The notes: generated by a model not told the origin, from the letters alone. A stretch of DNA of 64,000 bases from Arthonia radiata (GCA_002989075.1 PSQN01000003.1:1236865-1300864), one strand, 5' to 3'; numbered from the stretch's first letter, positions 27,025 through 41,164 are shown. Numbers and translations are program-made.

Positions 27025-27532
27025 TATTAGAAATTAATTAACTAGCTGGTTAGCCGGAATCCCTAGGGGCCTAGAGTATTGGATAGGTCCTACCGGCTAT
27101 CTTGGTCTAGAATAGAACAAGCCTTTTATCTAAAGGGTCGGGCCTAGTAGCCCAGACTTAGGACAAAAAGAAGTATTATACAACCTATCTTAAATAGCTG
27201 GCTTGTAGTTTAAGACAACATAGAATAGACTTAGAGACTAACAGTTTTAAATAGATAAAATTTTTGTCTTATACAGTAAGTTATAGGTTATCTGGCCTCT
27301 ATTAAAAAAAATAGATATCTAGTAGATTCTATACGGGCCGCTAGACTTAAATATATAAGCTAAGATTTCTTTAGAGAATTTTAGCTAATAAGATAGACAA
27401 TATAATAATAGCTTCTTCTTATTACTAAGTATTGTATCTATACTAAGTTTAAGTATTGTACTAGTCTTAAGCTAGTTTTATCTTTCTACTCTTTATAGTA
27501 GTATTCTTCTTCTTCTCTATATCTTTTAAATA
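27025..27532 (+). repeat. Copia 5' LTR, heavily mutated
   Basis: About 508 bp, aligned end to end with the LTRs at 3,103, 6,672, 10,574 and 12,090. Both termini are altered by transitions but remain recognisable by position. Confidence 0.85.
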
Positions 27533-29988
27533 AGTTATAAGTCCAGGTTAGTACTAATTTCTTTTAAATTTCCTTCTTAGAAAATATTTTCCCTATAACA
27601 CCTATCGACGCCTCCGAACAATCTTATTATCAATCGACTCTAAATTTTAAGCTTAATTTAACTATTAGAACAGAATTTCCTTTTTTAAAAAATCTCTGAC
27701 TATATATTTAGCTATAGACTCCTCTTATAAGATCTCTAAACTTAAAAGCTTAACTAATTAGAATATTTAATCAATTCGAATAGAGGCCCTTTTAACTAAA
27801 AAGAGCTACAGTAATGTTATAATCCTCTTTTCCGGCTATTTAGCTAAAGATATTACTAAAGCTAGCCGCTAGAAACAGTCGACAAGGGTAGCAGCCCTTA
27901 TTTAACTAACTCTAGAGAACGGTCTCCTTATTTAAATAAAGGAGATTTATAACTCTTTAGAGCTTTAAGATAGCCTAAAAAGGTTATACGAATCAAAAGG
28001 TTTTAGTTTTAAGTTTCTAATTTGTAAGAAGCTCTTTAGCACTATACTTAGTAAAATAAAAAACCTTAAGCTTTATCTTGCTAAAATTAAACAATTAACG
28101 GACAATTTAGTAACTCGAGAACTAGCACTATCCAACAAGGTAGTAGCTACCTACGTCCTTTACAATTTAACCTCTAAATATAAGTATACGGTAGCTATTA
28201 TTAGTTAAAGCTACTAATAAACGACTAGCGATATAAGTTTACAGGACTTATTTAGTTAACTTATAAATAACTCTCGCCGAATCCGTAGTAGTACTCTAGC
28301 AGAAAAGGTTTTTACTGTAATAGACAACAAATTAACGTAAAGGACCGGAGAAAAATTAAAACTTCTAAGTAAAAACTAAGAAAAATGCCCCTTTTATAAC
28401 AAAAAGGAGCATAAACCGGCAACTTGTTAGCAAAGATATTTAAATCTCCGGCTAAATTTCAATAAAAGCTCCGAAAACACCGATTTTTTAATATTTTCTG
28501 TACATACTTCTAACCTACAAGAAGAACAATGCTTTATAGTATTACTAGACAGAGTTAATTACTCTATTAATTCTTAAATTCTCGATATAAGTTTAATAAG
28601 CTATATTTGCTCGAATATTGATCTTTTAACAGATATCCGGCTAACTGACTAAATTATTTGTTAAGGAGAGAAAAAGTTAATTTAAGCCTTACAAACAGAT
28701 AAAGCAAAACCATTCTTTAAGAACAAAATAATTGTTCTAAACGAAGTTTTGTTTGTTAAGAAATTTAGAATTAACCTTTTAAGCTTCGATAAGCTTAAAA
28801 AGAGAAAAAGTAAGGTAACTCTTAGTTAAAACAAGCTAAAAGTTAATTAAACCGGACAAATAACTACTAAGGGGCGGTATGTTAATAGTCTAATAGTAAT
28901 AGAAGCTCAGACTATTAACACAGTTCAATCTCTCTATACTATTTTTTCGAAAATTAATCTTTAATACCAATAAATAGGACATATAGGCGAAAACGCCTTA
29001 AAACAGCTTAAAAAGGTTGCTCTAAGAACAGATTATTTAGACAAATTAGAAGATAATTGCTAAATTTACTTCGAACCAAAGACAACGGCTAAAGTTAGCC
29101 GAAAACCTCTAGACAAATTAATTAATTATTTAAAAAAAGTCTACTTAAATATTTGCGGGCTAATTGTACCGCAAACCCCTTTTAAAGGTTAATTATTTAC
29201 TAGCTTTATAGATAATAAAACTCGGTATATAACTACCAAGGTACTATAGTCTAAAGACTAGATTTTTAATACACTATTTATTTATATTATTTAAAAAGAA
29301 ACGCAGTTCGAGCATTCTTTTAAAAGATTATACTTAAACAACGCAAAAGAATACCGGAAAGGCTAAGTAAAATAGCTTTTAGAACAAAAAGGAGCTATTC
29401 TAATAATATTTATACCGTATACCCCCCAGCAAAATAGATAAGCTAAACGCTTTAACTAAACAATTGTTAGTAAAGTTTAAGCAATACTTTATACCGTCGG
29501 GCTACCTTAAATATATTGAGGTAAAGCGCTAAAAGCAGCTATCTATATTTATAATAGGGTCTTTTATACCGGATTACCGGGGTTTATTACCCCGTACAAA
29601 GTAAAATACGGTAAAAAACTGAATGTCAGTACTATTAAAATCTAGGGCTTAGTTACTTACCTTAAAGAACCTAAACTAAAGAAACTAGACGCTAGAGTAA
29701 CTATTTATATCCTAATAAACTATAGATCAAACTAATATAAGCTCTTAGATCCTAATAACCGGAAGGTTTACTAAGAAAGAGACGTCTACGTTTAAAAAGA
29801 AAAATTTGTTTGAAACCTATAGAGATCTATAGTTAATCGATTAACCGAAAGTATTTTCAAAGAGCTTAAAGAACAACTAAAAGTTAAGTTTAAAAATAAG
29901 CTAAATCTAACCGCTAGATCTTAAGATAATAAGAAGGTATCTCTTAATAAAGAAGAGAGTTCTCTGTACAAGAAACAGTATACCTTTC

Positions 29989-30459
29989 TGTAACGCCGGT
30001 CGCTAGGAGAACCGAACTAAGGATTACTTGCCTTGTGTGCTTATCGACCTTAAGGGTAAATATCTTGTGTACTAGAGACTAAAAGATAGAAGAGGCGAAA
30101 CAGATTATAGAAGATAAGAAGGGCTTAACAGAAGTAGATAGAAAATAAAGTACGTTACTTAAACATAGTTAAGAAACTTATATTTAAATATTAAGTTAAT
30201 AAACTAAAGTTTATTTTAAGATCGGCTATTAGTTTAGCTATATAGTTTAAGATATATAGAGAAGTTTCTCTATATTTATTAATCTAACAATATTTATATT
30301 AGGTTTGTAGGGAATATAGGTCCTTATAGCCGTCTTATTTAATAATGCTTACGACGGATTTATAGGCTTAGTCGAAAATAATGCTAGTAGAGCTAAGATA
30401 ACTAGCGGTAGTTAGTACTTAGACGTAAGCTAAGCCGTCTAGAGCTGGTATCTGTAACA
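29989..30459 (-). repeat. Gypsy subfamily A 3' LTR
   Basis: 471 bp, the partner of 36,857-37,327 and of the solo LTR at 16,687-17,157. Confidence 0.88.
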
Positions 30460-33400
30460 CAATTTCCCTTTTCTAGTTAAATTGTCCTTAATTAACCTTT
30501 AGCTCGTTAAATACTTATAAGTTACGTATTGTTTTTTCTTCCGTAACTAATCTGTAAGTCGCTATACCTCGTATAAAGTCTGTTGCTGTGGGTCCTAACA
30601 AAAAGTATAGCTAATACCTGCTAATTGAAGCCTACAGTATCGAAATGCCTCCTTATTTTAAATATATATCGACTAAAGAGAGGTGTGTAGTATAGTTTGG
30701 GAAGGCAATGTGCTCGGTATATACTTAAAATAAGAAGAGTTGTAATTTATGGGTATCGATAGCAGATAGTATACCTAATTGTTGTTTTTCTGTAGTACTT
30801 AAAATTAATGTAGTTGCAGCGCGTTTAGTTTATTCTTAATATTCCTTTTAGTTAGCTGCCCTTTAGCATACAAAGCGCTAATTACGTGCGTTAAAGGCTT
30901 AAACAGCAGCTTTAATTGCGGCTGTGTAGTATAACTAATTTAAGGTCCAAAAGTTAAAAAAGAAGGTTAAGAAGACTCGTGCTCGGGTAGTATTAAAGCT
31001 AGCTTAAAACGAATTGTTGAAGTAAGAGGAGTTAGCCGCGTCGATAGCTAACAGCAATATATTTAAATGCTCGAGTAGATTATTTATTAACTTTTAAGGT
31101 AACCCTTACCTAAAGTTAGGTAGTAGTTCTATAACGTAGTAAGCTAGTTCGCTTAGAGGTAACCTAAATACTAGTAGCGCGCATTAAATAGTAGATTAGA
31201 ACGTTAGTGCTGCTATAACTAAATAACATTCTAGTTCCAATACTATTAAATAGTATCTTTATAGTTAATTAGGTTTTATTTTAGTTCCTACTAGTTTTTA
31301 TATTTAGAGTATCCTTTCTATTTTATAATATATTGTTGTTTGCCTCGATATTGTCTGTAAGCTTAAATCGTTTTAACTTTATACTCGGGTTCTTAGTTAT
31401 CTAAAAGGATTTCTAAGTTAGATTGTTCTACTTTTCAAGAATAGACTAGCTTTAACAGCACTACATAGAATACAGAATATATTCTTATTGTCTTTAGAAG
31501 TTTAAGTTTAAACGTTATAGATTTTAATTGCTGTAAGATTTTAAACGGTTCTGTCTTAGTATAGTTAAGTTTTTTACTTAGTCTAATAGTTTTTAAGTTT
31601 TTTATAAGCAAGTAAGCTTTTCCCCCTTCTTTTATACTTATAGTTGGGGTTGTTCTTAACTTATTATACTATTTTCTAGTTTGTTCGCTAATAAACTCGC
31701 TGTTAGACTTTAACTACTAATATAGAGCTTTTATGCTTATAGCTATTTATATAGCTGTTCCGTTTTCTGTAGTATTCTATAGTTGTCTCCTCTAAAGAGG
31801 GTAGTATCTATGTAACGCATAGAACGGAGTTATTTTCGTTGTATCGTTCTTTATATTATTATACGCAGCTTGCGCAACTAGTATTAACTATATTTAGTCG
31901 TTTTACTAGTAGTTAATATATACTTAGAGATACTGTTCTAGTGTTTAATTTATTCTCTCTATTTATTTATCGGTCTATAGATAAAATAAGATAGATATTT
32001 TCTGTTTTGTTTCTAATTGTTGTATTAAGGATATTTAAAATCGTAAGATAAATTTTTAGTCTCTATCAAAGATAATTCTTTATAGTTAACTATAGTTAGC
32101 TAGAATAATCTAAAGGAATATATATACTAATTGCTCTAAATTACTAGCTTCCTTGTAAGATACAAAGTACGCGTATTTAATTAGTTTGTTGTATATAACT
32201 AGGATAGCGTTGTACGCTACTTTTATAAGTAGATCCTTAGAAATTAGTAACTTAGTAATAAAGTTTAGTAAGACCGTATACTATAGTCTTTCAGATATTT
32301 CTAGTAGCTATAGTTTACTATATAGTAAATGCTTTAGATGCTTGGTTCTTACGTATACGTTGTATTCTCGAATATAATCTTTAATATAATGTCGAATTCT
32401 TGGGATATAGTAGGTTCTAGTAATTTTTTTAATAGTATTACCGATGCCTTTATATCCTTTTGTTGGGTTATCGTAGAAGTTACTAATAATACGTTGAATT
32501 AAATTCCTCGGAACATAGATCTTGCCTTAAAATTTATAATAGCCTTTATTGTTCTTAATTAGTCCTAGGTATCGTTTCTCGTTTTTCTAGTAAGTCTTAG
32601 GGTCGTTTAAGATATCTAGAATTCGGCTGTCTAGTTTAATAACAAACTTGGTTGTTATAGCTAATTGATTGTATCTAATCTTATTATTGTGTTCTTAGAA
32701 TATTGTGTACTCGACGTGTTTCTTGTTATTAAGATAATCCGAACGTTAGCTTAGAGCGTCGGCTCTATCGTTCTTAGAACCCTTCTTATAAGTAATAATA
32801 AAATCGTATAGAGTTATAGTTTCTAACTATTTAACTTGTCTGTAGTAAAGTTTCTTTGTTGTTATAAAGTAAGTTAAGTTCTTATAGTCTATATATACTA
32901 TAATTATATAGTTTACTTCTTTTAAATAAACTCGCTATATTTTAAATACTGCTATAATAGCTAAAAGCTCTTTATTATAAATATTGTAGTTCTGTTCTAT
33001 AAATAATATTTTTTTTGAGTAGAAAGCTACTAGTCTAAGCTTTCTTTCTTTGTTGTTTTAACTTATATATACTTTAATCGTATAGTCTAACGCATTTATT
33101 TTTATACTAATTGGTAGGTTAGGGTTAAATATTGCTAGTATAAATTCGATCTTAAAAGCTTTTTTAAGCTCTTTAAATACTAATTGTTCTTTCTACGTTT
33201 AAGAGAATTTTATCGATTATTTTGTTTGTTAAGATAGTAGTGCTATAATTTAGCTAAAGTTAAATATCTATCGCCTATAGTAGTTAATAAAACTAAGAAA
33301 CTGTTATAATTATTTTACATTCTTTAGTATAAATTAGATTAGAACGGATTAAATCTTTAAATCTTCTATTTAAAGACCGTACTCGGTAATTATAAATCTA

Positions 33401-36400
33401 AGAAATTCGACAGATTGTTGGTAAAACTAGATTTTCTCGATATCGATTTGTAAATTAGTACGCACCAATCTTTCTAATACCTTCTTAATATATTTCTTAT
33501 ATTCTTCTAGTATACAGCTGTATACTAGAATATTGTTTAGATAAGTAGTTATAAATATATTTAAATAATTACTAAGTGTGTTGTTAATTAGTTTTTAAAA
33601 TAATACTAGTACGTTTATTAGTCTAAAGGGTATAACACAATACTTAAAAAGTCTGTATCTGGTACAAAAGGCTGTTTTCTATTCTTTACCTTTCTTTATA
33701 TAAATTAGGTTGTAGGCCTCTTATAGGTTAAACTTAGTAAACTATTATACGTCGTACAATCGATCTGTTATTTATTAATATATAGTAAAGAATATTAATT
33801 TTTTATAGTTACTCTATTAAGTTGTTTATAGTTTATATAGAGTTGTAGTTTACTATTCTTCTTTAGTATAAAGAGTATTAGGTATTCGGCTAGTAATATT
33901 AATTTTTAGATAAAGTCTTTCTTAAGGTTCTTGTTAAGATAGTTGCAGAGCGCTTAATTTTCTGCTTCTAATAAAGAGTATATTAGATTAAACGTTGGTA
34001 TTTTGCCTTCTTATAAAAATATTGTGTAATCTTATGGTTTATATTTTAGAAGAGCTAAGGCTGGCTTAGCTTTCTTGAATAGGTATTAAAATTGATTGTA
34101 TTTCTCGGGTATTTTAGCAATTAACTGAATCCCTGTCGTTGTATAGAATTATTGACGTATAGTTATCTTTTGTTTATACTTACGTATAGTTAGCTATAGA
34201 CAAGATACTGCGTTAGACTCCTCTTATAAGATATCTGAGTGTCGGAGTATAGTAGTACTAACCCGTATAAGTTCCTTATTGCGCTTCTTATTCTTACTAC
34301 TAAAAATAGCTTATAAGGTATTTATTCTATAGAACGACTCTTGTTTAAAGTACTTATATCTAGTAAAAAGAAGTTTTTTAGTTCTTTAATCTACTTTTAA
34401 GTTATATTGTTGTAACTAAAGTATACCTAGTACGGCGTAGTACTAGTTAATATCTACAATATTATAAGTAATTTCTTTCTAATAGTCTTTAATTATTATA
34501 TTTACTAATAAAGTCTCGTAGTTAACTCTTTCCTTTATTCCTTAAAATTTAAACAGTATATAGAGTAATTTCTTTTTTTGTATTTATATTTAATACTCCT
34601 TAACGTAGCGTATTAAAATAAAATTGCCTGTTGCATCTAAATCGATTATAATTTTAATATTTCTGTAGTTTATCGTTGCCTAAGTGTATAGGTATATTCT
34701 ATAGGCAGCTAAGCTCGTATAGAGTTAGGCTTTTAAAAGGTCTAACCGTTAGATAAGCCGGTACTACTGCCCTTAGAGCAGTTAATTTAGTCTTTTTCCT
34801 GTTAATTATATACGTTCTAGAGTATTTTAGATACTAAAACCTATTGTTAGTTAATTTGCAATAAGAATTTCTATATAAAGTGTTCTAGTACTGCTTTTAT
34901 TATAACATCTAGTTTACTGTTTACGATCTCTACTTTAATTATATAACTATTACTAGTTAAAATTCGTTATATCTGTAAATTGTATATTGTTAGTTAAAGG
35001 TATTAGTACTAACTACGTAATTCTAAACCTCTAATAAGGTAGTTTACTAGTCGTTGTAGGCGTAAGTAAATATATTCTAGAATATTGTTAATATCTTTAT
35101 TAGCACTTAACTTTCCTTTATAAAAGGCTATCTAATAAAGTCTCTATATTATTCCTTCTTAACGAATTAGAGTTTATTCTTTCTAGTTAGTATTGTTCTT
35201 AAGAGAGGATTCTATACCATTAGAATCTATATTTTTGTCTTTAAGACGTTGTCTTGCCTATAACGCATTATAGATACTATCTTACTTAGCTTTTATAGTC
35301 TATTCTTTCTTAAATTTTCTATAAGTCTTTAGGTAAGGTAACTTAGGTCGTTCTCGAGTAAGGCCTAGTTCTTATATCGAACCTTGTTTCAGAAATATTA
35401 GTTTCTTTAGCTACCATTCTAATCTTAGTTTGTTAAATTTATAGATCGTATAATTATCGTTGTAGTACGTTGTTTAAAATAGTGTTTTATGTAGTATAAC
35501 GGTATCTTGTATCTACTACCTTAAAATAGTACAATTAACATTATTTTAACCCTGTAAGTTTTGTTGTTCTTATTTTATTTATCGTTCCTTTATTTTTTCT
35601 TATAACTTACTGTCCGTATCCTAGTTTTTATGTAAATCGAATAAGTTTAGTTCGTTGTACTTCTCGTTAGAAGTAACCTAGTAAGTATCTTTCTAGTTAT
35701 AGAAGGTACTCTCGTAAATATCTTTCTGCTTCTTAGTTAGTTTAATAACGTACTTATACTAGTTCTAGTTAATCTTTAGTAGAAGCCTTAATTCTTAAAG
35801 AAGACGACCCTTAGTTAAATCTATATACTAGCGGTTAAAGAAGGCTGCTAGCAATTCTATCGCCTTATTGCAACTATTGTCTCTCTATATCTAAGTAGTT
35901 ATATTAAACTATTGTTACGGAGAGCGGAGCTTTTAAGACTAATTATTGTGTCCGCTTTATTTTGTACTATTAAACTATTATCTCTTACAACAGTATTTCT
36001 TAACTTAATGTTCTGGTTTTCCGTAATATAAGTATAGCTTATTCTTTATTCTATATTCTCTTTTCTAGTTATTTAGTTTCTCTCGAGGCTTAGTAAAATC
36101 TAACTCTATTAGATTGCCTCAATCTTGTTATAAGTTTGCTCGATTCTTTGTTTTATAGAATCTATTAGTAAAGTTACCCTTCTTTTTTATTTATCTTTTA
36201 AAGTTGCTGTCGTTAATTTTCTTTACTCGTTATATAAAGTTATTGAGATTATTAAACTTCTCTTTATAAATATAGATTATTTTCTTAATATAATTCTTAA
36301 GTTCTTTGTAAAAGGTCTTAATAAGGGGTTTCTTGTTCTATCCTATTTAATTAGCATACTGTATAAATTCGGCGGCGTACCTGCTTACTGGTTCTATTTG

Positions 36401-36856
36401 TTTTAGATTCCATAGTTTTCTAATAGCGACGCGTCTAGCGTCGGTTTGTTTAAAGATTTTATAAAGCTTTTTCTAAAAGAAGGCGAAGCTAGCGAAGAAA
36501 TTATCGGTATCCTTGCGCCTACTCTTTATTGGGGTAAATAAGAAGTTATTAAAATAGTACTCAACCTACTTATAAGTATCTCCGTCTATATAAGAGGTAG
36601 TAAATAGAACTATAGTAGTATCGTTTAAAAACTAGTCTTTGTAAGTTTAAAAGTATACGGCTAGGCGTATTAAAAATAAAGTAACTTTAGAATATTTACT
36701 TAAAAAGCTTTTTTCTATCTTAGTGTTAACGTTCGATATTTTACTCGTACTAGCTATTCTGTTGGCTAACCTGTTTATAGCGTTGCGGCTGTTAGGTACT
36801 AAAGTAGTAGATATAACTAATCTGCTTTCTCTACTTTTATAGCGAGTCTGTTAAAG

Positions 36857-37327
36857 TATAACGCCGGTCGCTAGAAGAACTAAACTAAGGCTTACTTATC
36901 TTGTATGCTTGTCGACCTTAGAGGTAAATATCTCGTATACTAGAGACTAAAAGGTAGGAGAGGCGAAATAAATTATAGAAGGTAAGAGAGGCTTAATAGA
37001 AGTAGATAAAAGATAAAGTATGTTATCTAAATATAATTAAGAAACTTATATTTAAATATTAAGTTAATAGACTAAAGTCTATCTTAAGGTCGGCTATTAG
37101 TTTAGTTATATAGTTTAAGATATATAGGAAAGTTCCTCTATATTTATTAATCTAATAATATCTATATCGAGTTTATAGGAAATATAGGTCCTTATAGCTG
37201 TCTTGTCCGATAATATCTACCGCGGGTTTATAGACTTAGTCGGGAATAATGCTGGTAGGGCTGAGATAACTGGCGGTGGTTGGTACTTAGACGTAAGCTA
37301 AGCCGTCTAGAGCTGGTGTCCGTAACA
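36857..37327 (-). repeat. Gypsy subfamily A 5' LTR
   Basis: 471 bp, same length and layout as 29,989-30,459. The host Copia sequence resumes immediately at 37,328. Confidence 0.88.
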
Positions 37328-39271
37328 CTCACCTATATCTTAATAACTAGCGGACAAATCTAAACAAGAACTATACTAAACTAGAGCTTTAAATAAGTCT
37401 AACCTTTCTATCGAGTTAAATTATAGAAGTACTAAAGACCTTAGCCGAATAGACATCGATTGTATCCAGAAAATAGGTTTATGTCCAAAAACGCCGACAA
37501 AAATTAGTTTAACGAGTTCTATAATAACCTAAAATAATACGCCGAACAAGCATTAGTCGCAGTTACTAAAGAGCCTACTAATTTAAAAGAAATAAGGATA
37601 TCTAAGGATTAGCCTTCTTAGCTAGACGCAATATAGTCGAAGCTTAAAGAGCTAGTTAACTAAGAAACTTAGATATTAATCGAGCTGCCGCCAAATAGAA
37701 AGGCGCTAAAAGGGCGCTGAGTACCAAAGATTAAGTATCTTCTAGAGAGCGAGCCAATTTTTAAAGTCCGCTGGATAGCTAAGGGCTGCTAGTAAAGACC
37801 CGGCTTCGATTTTATAGAGACATTTACGAATATAATAAATTTAATTATCTACCGGCTTATTTTAGCCTTAGCAGCAGAGAAAGACTAGAAAATAAAGCAA
37901 TAGAACGTAAAATTAGCTTATTTTAACACAAAGTTAGATAAGATTGTCTATATTAAGCAACTAACTGGTCTATTTAACGGAACTAATAAAGTTTATTAAA
38001 TAAAGAAGGCCCTTTACGGTCTAAAACAGGCCGACCAACAGTAGAAAGCCTATTTTTAAGAATTACTAAGGGAAATAGGTTTTAAACCTCTAGTATTCAA
38101 TTAGTCGGTTTATATTCAAAGAACTAGAAAGCAGGCAATTTTAATCGTCTACGTAGACAATATATTAGCTGTATTTAATTCTACTAAAACAATCTCTAGA
38201 ATTTACTAAGAACTAAATAAAACTCTTATGGTTAAGAACTTAGAAGACGTTAGTAAGTTTCTAGGAATTAAAATTACTCGAGATCGCCCAGCAAAAACAA
38301 TTCGCCTAGACTAGTTAACTTATTTAGCTAAAATTTTATCTAAATATTTGAAGAAAAACGGCCGAATGCCCGAGAAAATACCGCAATCCGTCGGCTTAAA
38401 ATTGACATCGAATTCTAACTAAGCTAGCAGTACCAATATTTCTAATTATTAGCAATAAATTAGGTCGATTTTGTACCTAATAACAAAGACAAGACCTAAT
38501 ATTGCCTTTATAACTAGCCTACTAGCTTAGTATATATCGAATTCTAGCGAGGAGTACTAGAGAGTTCTAAGTAGCCTTTAGGCTTACTTAAAAAAAACTC
38601 CTAATCTTAGCTTTTACTATAAATCTTTCTTAATAAACGGTATAATCGGCTATTATAACGCAGATTAGAGGAAGAACCTTGGTACTAGGAGATCGACTAC
38701 TGGCTATATCTTTCTACTCAGAAACAGAGCCCTTAGCTAAAATTTAAAGCTATAAGAAACGGTTATCTTAAGCTTTTATAAGGCCAAATATATAGCTCTT
38801 AAAGAAGCTATAAAGAAACAGTTATTTATCCGATTAATTGCTATCAAACTTTCTAGAATTTTTAAAGAAAATTCGATTACTACCGATTTAGCGGGTACTT
38901 TTAAAAAGTCTGCAGATAAAAAGACTCAACAGACTCTAACGCACCAGACAAGCATAGATTTGCCCGGAAAAGCCGGTTAAATTAGACCGGATACCTCGGT
39001 TTTACCGGTAAAACTGTTACTTACCGACAGCAATTCGGCAAAAGAACTTACCAAAAACCCTACCTTCTGAGCTAAATTTAAGCATATTGATATACAGTAT
39101 CACTATATTAGATAAAACGTTTAAGTAGGCCAAATAGAGCTTAAATACGTTTCTACTAAGAAACAATTAGCAGACAGTTTAATAAAACCGATTAACTTAG
39201 CTAAAATACTAAAGTTTAAAACTTAAATTAGCTTATAATTTAGCTAAAATAACTAGTCGATTAAGAGAGTA

Positions 39272-39782
39272 TGTTAAAAATTAACTAACTAGCTAGTTAG
39301 CCGGAACTCTTAGGGGCCCGGAGTATTAGACAGGTCCTATCGGCTGTCTTAGTTTAAAATAGAACAAGCCTTTTATCTAAAGGATCGGGCCTAGTAGCCC
39401 GGATCTAAGACAAAAAGAAGCATTATACGATCTATTTTAAACAGCTAGCCTGTAGTTTAAGACAACATAGAATAAACTTAGAGACTAATAGTTTTAGATA
39501 GACAGAATTTTTGTCTTATACGGTAAGTTACGGATTATTTAACCTCTATTAAAAAAAGAAACAGATATCTAGTAAGTTCTATATAGACCGCTAGACTTAA
39601 ATATATAAGCTAAGATCTCTCTAGAGGATTTTAGCTAACAAGACAAACAATATAATAATAGCTTCTCCTTATTATTAAGTATTGTATCTGTATTAAGCTT
39701 AAGTATTGTACTAGTCCCAAGCTAGTCTCGTCTTCCTACTCTTTATAGTAGTATCCTTCTTCTTCCCTGCACCTTTTAAACA
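39272..39782 (+). repeat. Copia 3' LTR
   Basis: About 511 bp, the partner of the LTR at 27,025, with a purine-rich tract just upstream. Confidence 0.86.
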
Positions 39783-40475
39783 AAAAAATATAGAATAAAA
39801 GAACTTTTTCTATTTACTATAAACATATAGTTTATTAATAGTAAGAAGATAGATAGCTTTATAGAAAAAAGGCTACTTAATTATATTTTAAAAGAAGATA
39901 TTACTTAATATAATTTTAGAACTAAGCTATATATATATATACTTTCTATCTATAATCTATTAATAGCTCTTCTTACTATTAATTAAACTATTTAATATAA
40001 ATAGCTATACCTCTTAAAGCTACTATATTATTTTATACTAATTATTCTTAATTATCTTTAAAAGACTAATAATTAATACAATTCTTAGATTTAGTATATA
40101 AGATAGACTAAATACTTAAAAGATAAGTATCTTTCTAAACTTATATTTTATAACTAATATAATATATTACTAAACTTTTAATATCTTTAAAGCTTTAAGC
40201 TACTTAACTCTTATCTATTAAATACTAAATAGCTATTTAATTAACTATATAAAGATAAAAGATAGATAGATTAGTTAAATAGTATTAATAGAGGATACTA
40301 TATTAGTATCTTTAGTATATATATATATATTACTATACGTAACTAAGATAGTTCTTAGGCTTTTTTAGTTAGAACTTTTATATAGTTAGAAATATAAGGT
40401 ATTATTAACTTAGTTAACATACTTTTTAATTGAATTTTAACAATTAGAATAGTATTTAGTTAATAAGACTAAAAA
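39783..40475. other. AT-saturated edge of the repeat block
   Basis: About 0.7 kb of A/T-dominated DNA with TA repeats (for example near 40,318-40,332) and no recognisable element. It forms the right margin of the RIP-affected block, ending abruptly at about 40,475. Confidence 0.6.
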
Positions 40476-41164
40476 AGATGCTATCAGGCCCTAGACCCTT
40501 TAGGCTTCTACTACCTAAAGGGGAATAGCGTGGTAAACACGCACGGGCGCCCAAGGGTCTGAGCGGGCTGAGACTACGATTCATGGGAGGCGGAGAATTC
40601 TTCTTGCAATTTCCAAACTTCAGAAATATCGAGCAAATAAACCCCGTTCATTGAGTTACATTCAACGTGATCACATTCGCTAACTATGGTCTAAGCTGTT
40701 CGCAGCCTCTATTTACCTCTTCTACACGCTCACGGTCGATGCGTACGGATCTTGGGAAATATTCAAGCAATATAACCAATGTTGACGCAGGTGCGGTGGA
40801 CGGCTGGAACCTGAGCATAAGATTGAATATACTGCTGGGGCATCACACGAGAGCAAAAACAGCTCTTGCCATACATGCCTTTCCAAAACGAGCTTGGGCT
40901 CGCAGCGGATCGAGCAACGGCAAAGACATTAAGAAAGACATTTAGAAGTATGAAGCTATCTGTGCAGCAAGATTGAGGAAGAATACTCCCTTTTGGACGC
41001 TATACGTCACGACTGCATGGAAACAGTTGAGAACGTTCAAAACTCAGCGGGTCGACAATCGGGTAAGACGTCAGCGAGCATTGTCCACGTTTTGCACCTG
41101 GCGTTCTCTCTCAAGTAGAGTAATATCTTTGAGCGCTGTTACCAGCATAGATCTACCTAGTTCG
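40476..41164. other. Boundary and intergenic DNA with nested inverted repeats
   Basis: Composition becomes ordinary genic DNA here. CCCTTTAGG (40,496-40,504) and CCTAAAGGG (40,514-40,522) form a 9-bp stem with a 9-base loop. A wider inverted repeat pairs AGACCCTT (40,493-40,500) with AAGGGTCT (40,553-40,560). A plus-strand frame at 40,667-40,945 lacks support from any family. The rest is likely the 3' flank of the SAT4 gene. Confidence 0.5.

Larger units (their letters stand above)
29989..37327 (-). mobile_element. Ty3/Gypsy LTR retrotransposon fossil (LTR subfamily A) nested in Copia
   Basis: LTRs of 471 bp lie at 29,989-30,459 and 36,857-37,327. The internal ~6.4 kb reads on the minus strand: gag at the right (about 35.9-36.8 kb), reverse transcriptase near 33.4-33.9 kb, RNase H near 32.7-33.1 kb and integrase near 31.7-32.6 kb. 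It is clearly related to the element at 15,304-23,067 over gag-pol and of nearly the same internal length, but it differs at the 3' end and in the outer part of the LTR. It interrupts the Copia element. The flanking pentamers CTTTC and CTCAC could be a diverged target duplication. It is broken at many places. Confidence 0.9.
27025..39782 (+). mobile_element. Ty1/Copia LTR retrotransposon fossil, split by a Gypsy insertion
   Basis: Same family as the element at 6,672-12,597, in the opposite orientation. LTRs lie at 27,025-27,532 and 39,272-39,782, flanked by AAAAA on both sides (27,020-27,024 and 39,783-39,787). This is consistent with a target duplication but weak because it is low complexity. 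A primer-binding site like that of the other copy follows the left LTR. Internal parts, left to right: gag, protease near 28.5 kb, integrase near 29.0-29.6 kb, then a gap filled by a Gypsy element (29,989-37,327), then reverse transcriptase near 37.8-38.5 kb and RNase H up to about 39.2 kb. It is more decayed than the other copy, with many breaks. Confidence 0.9.
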
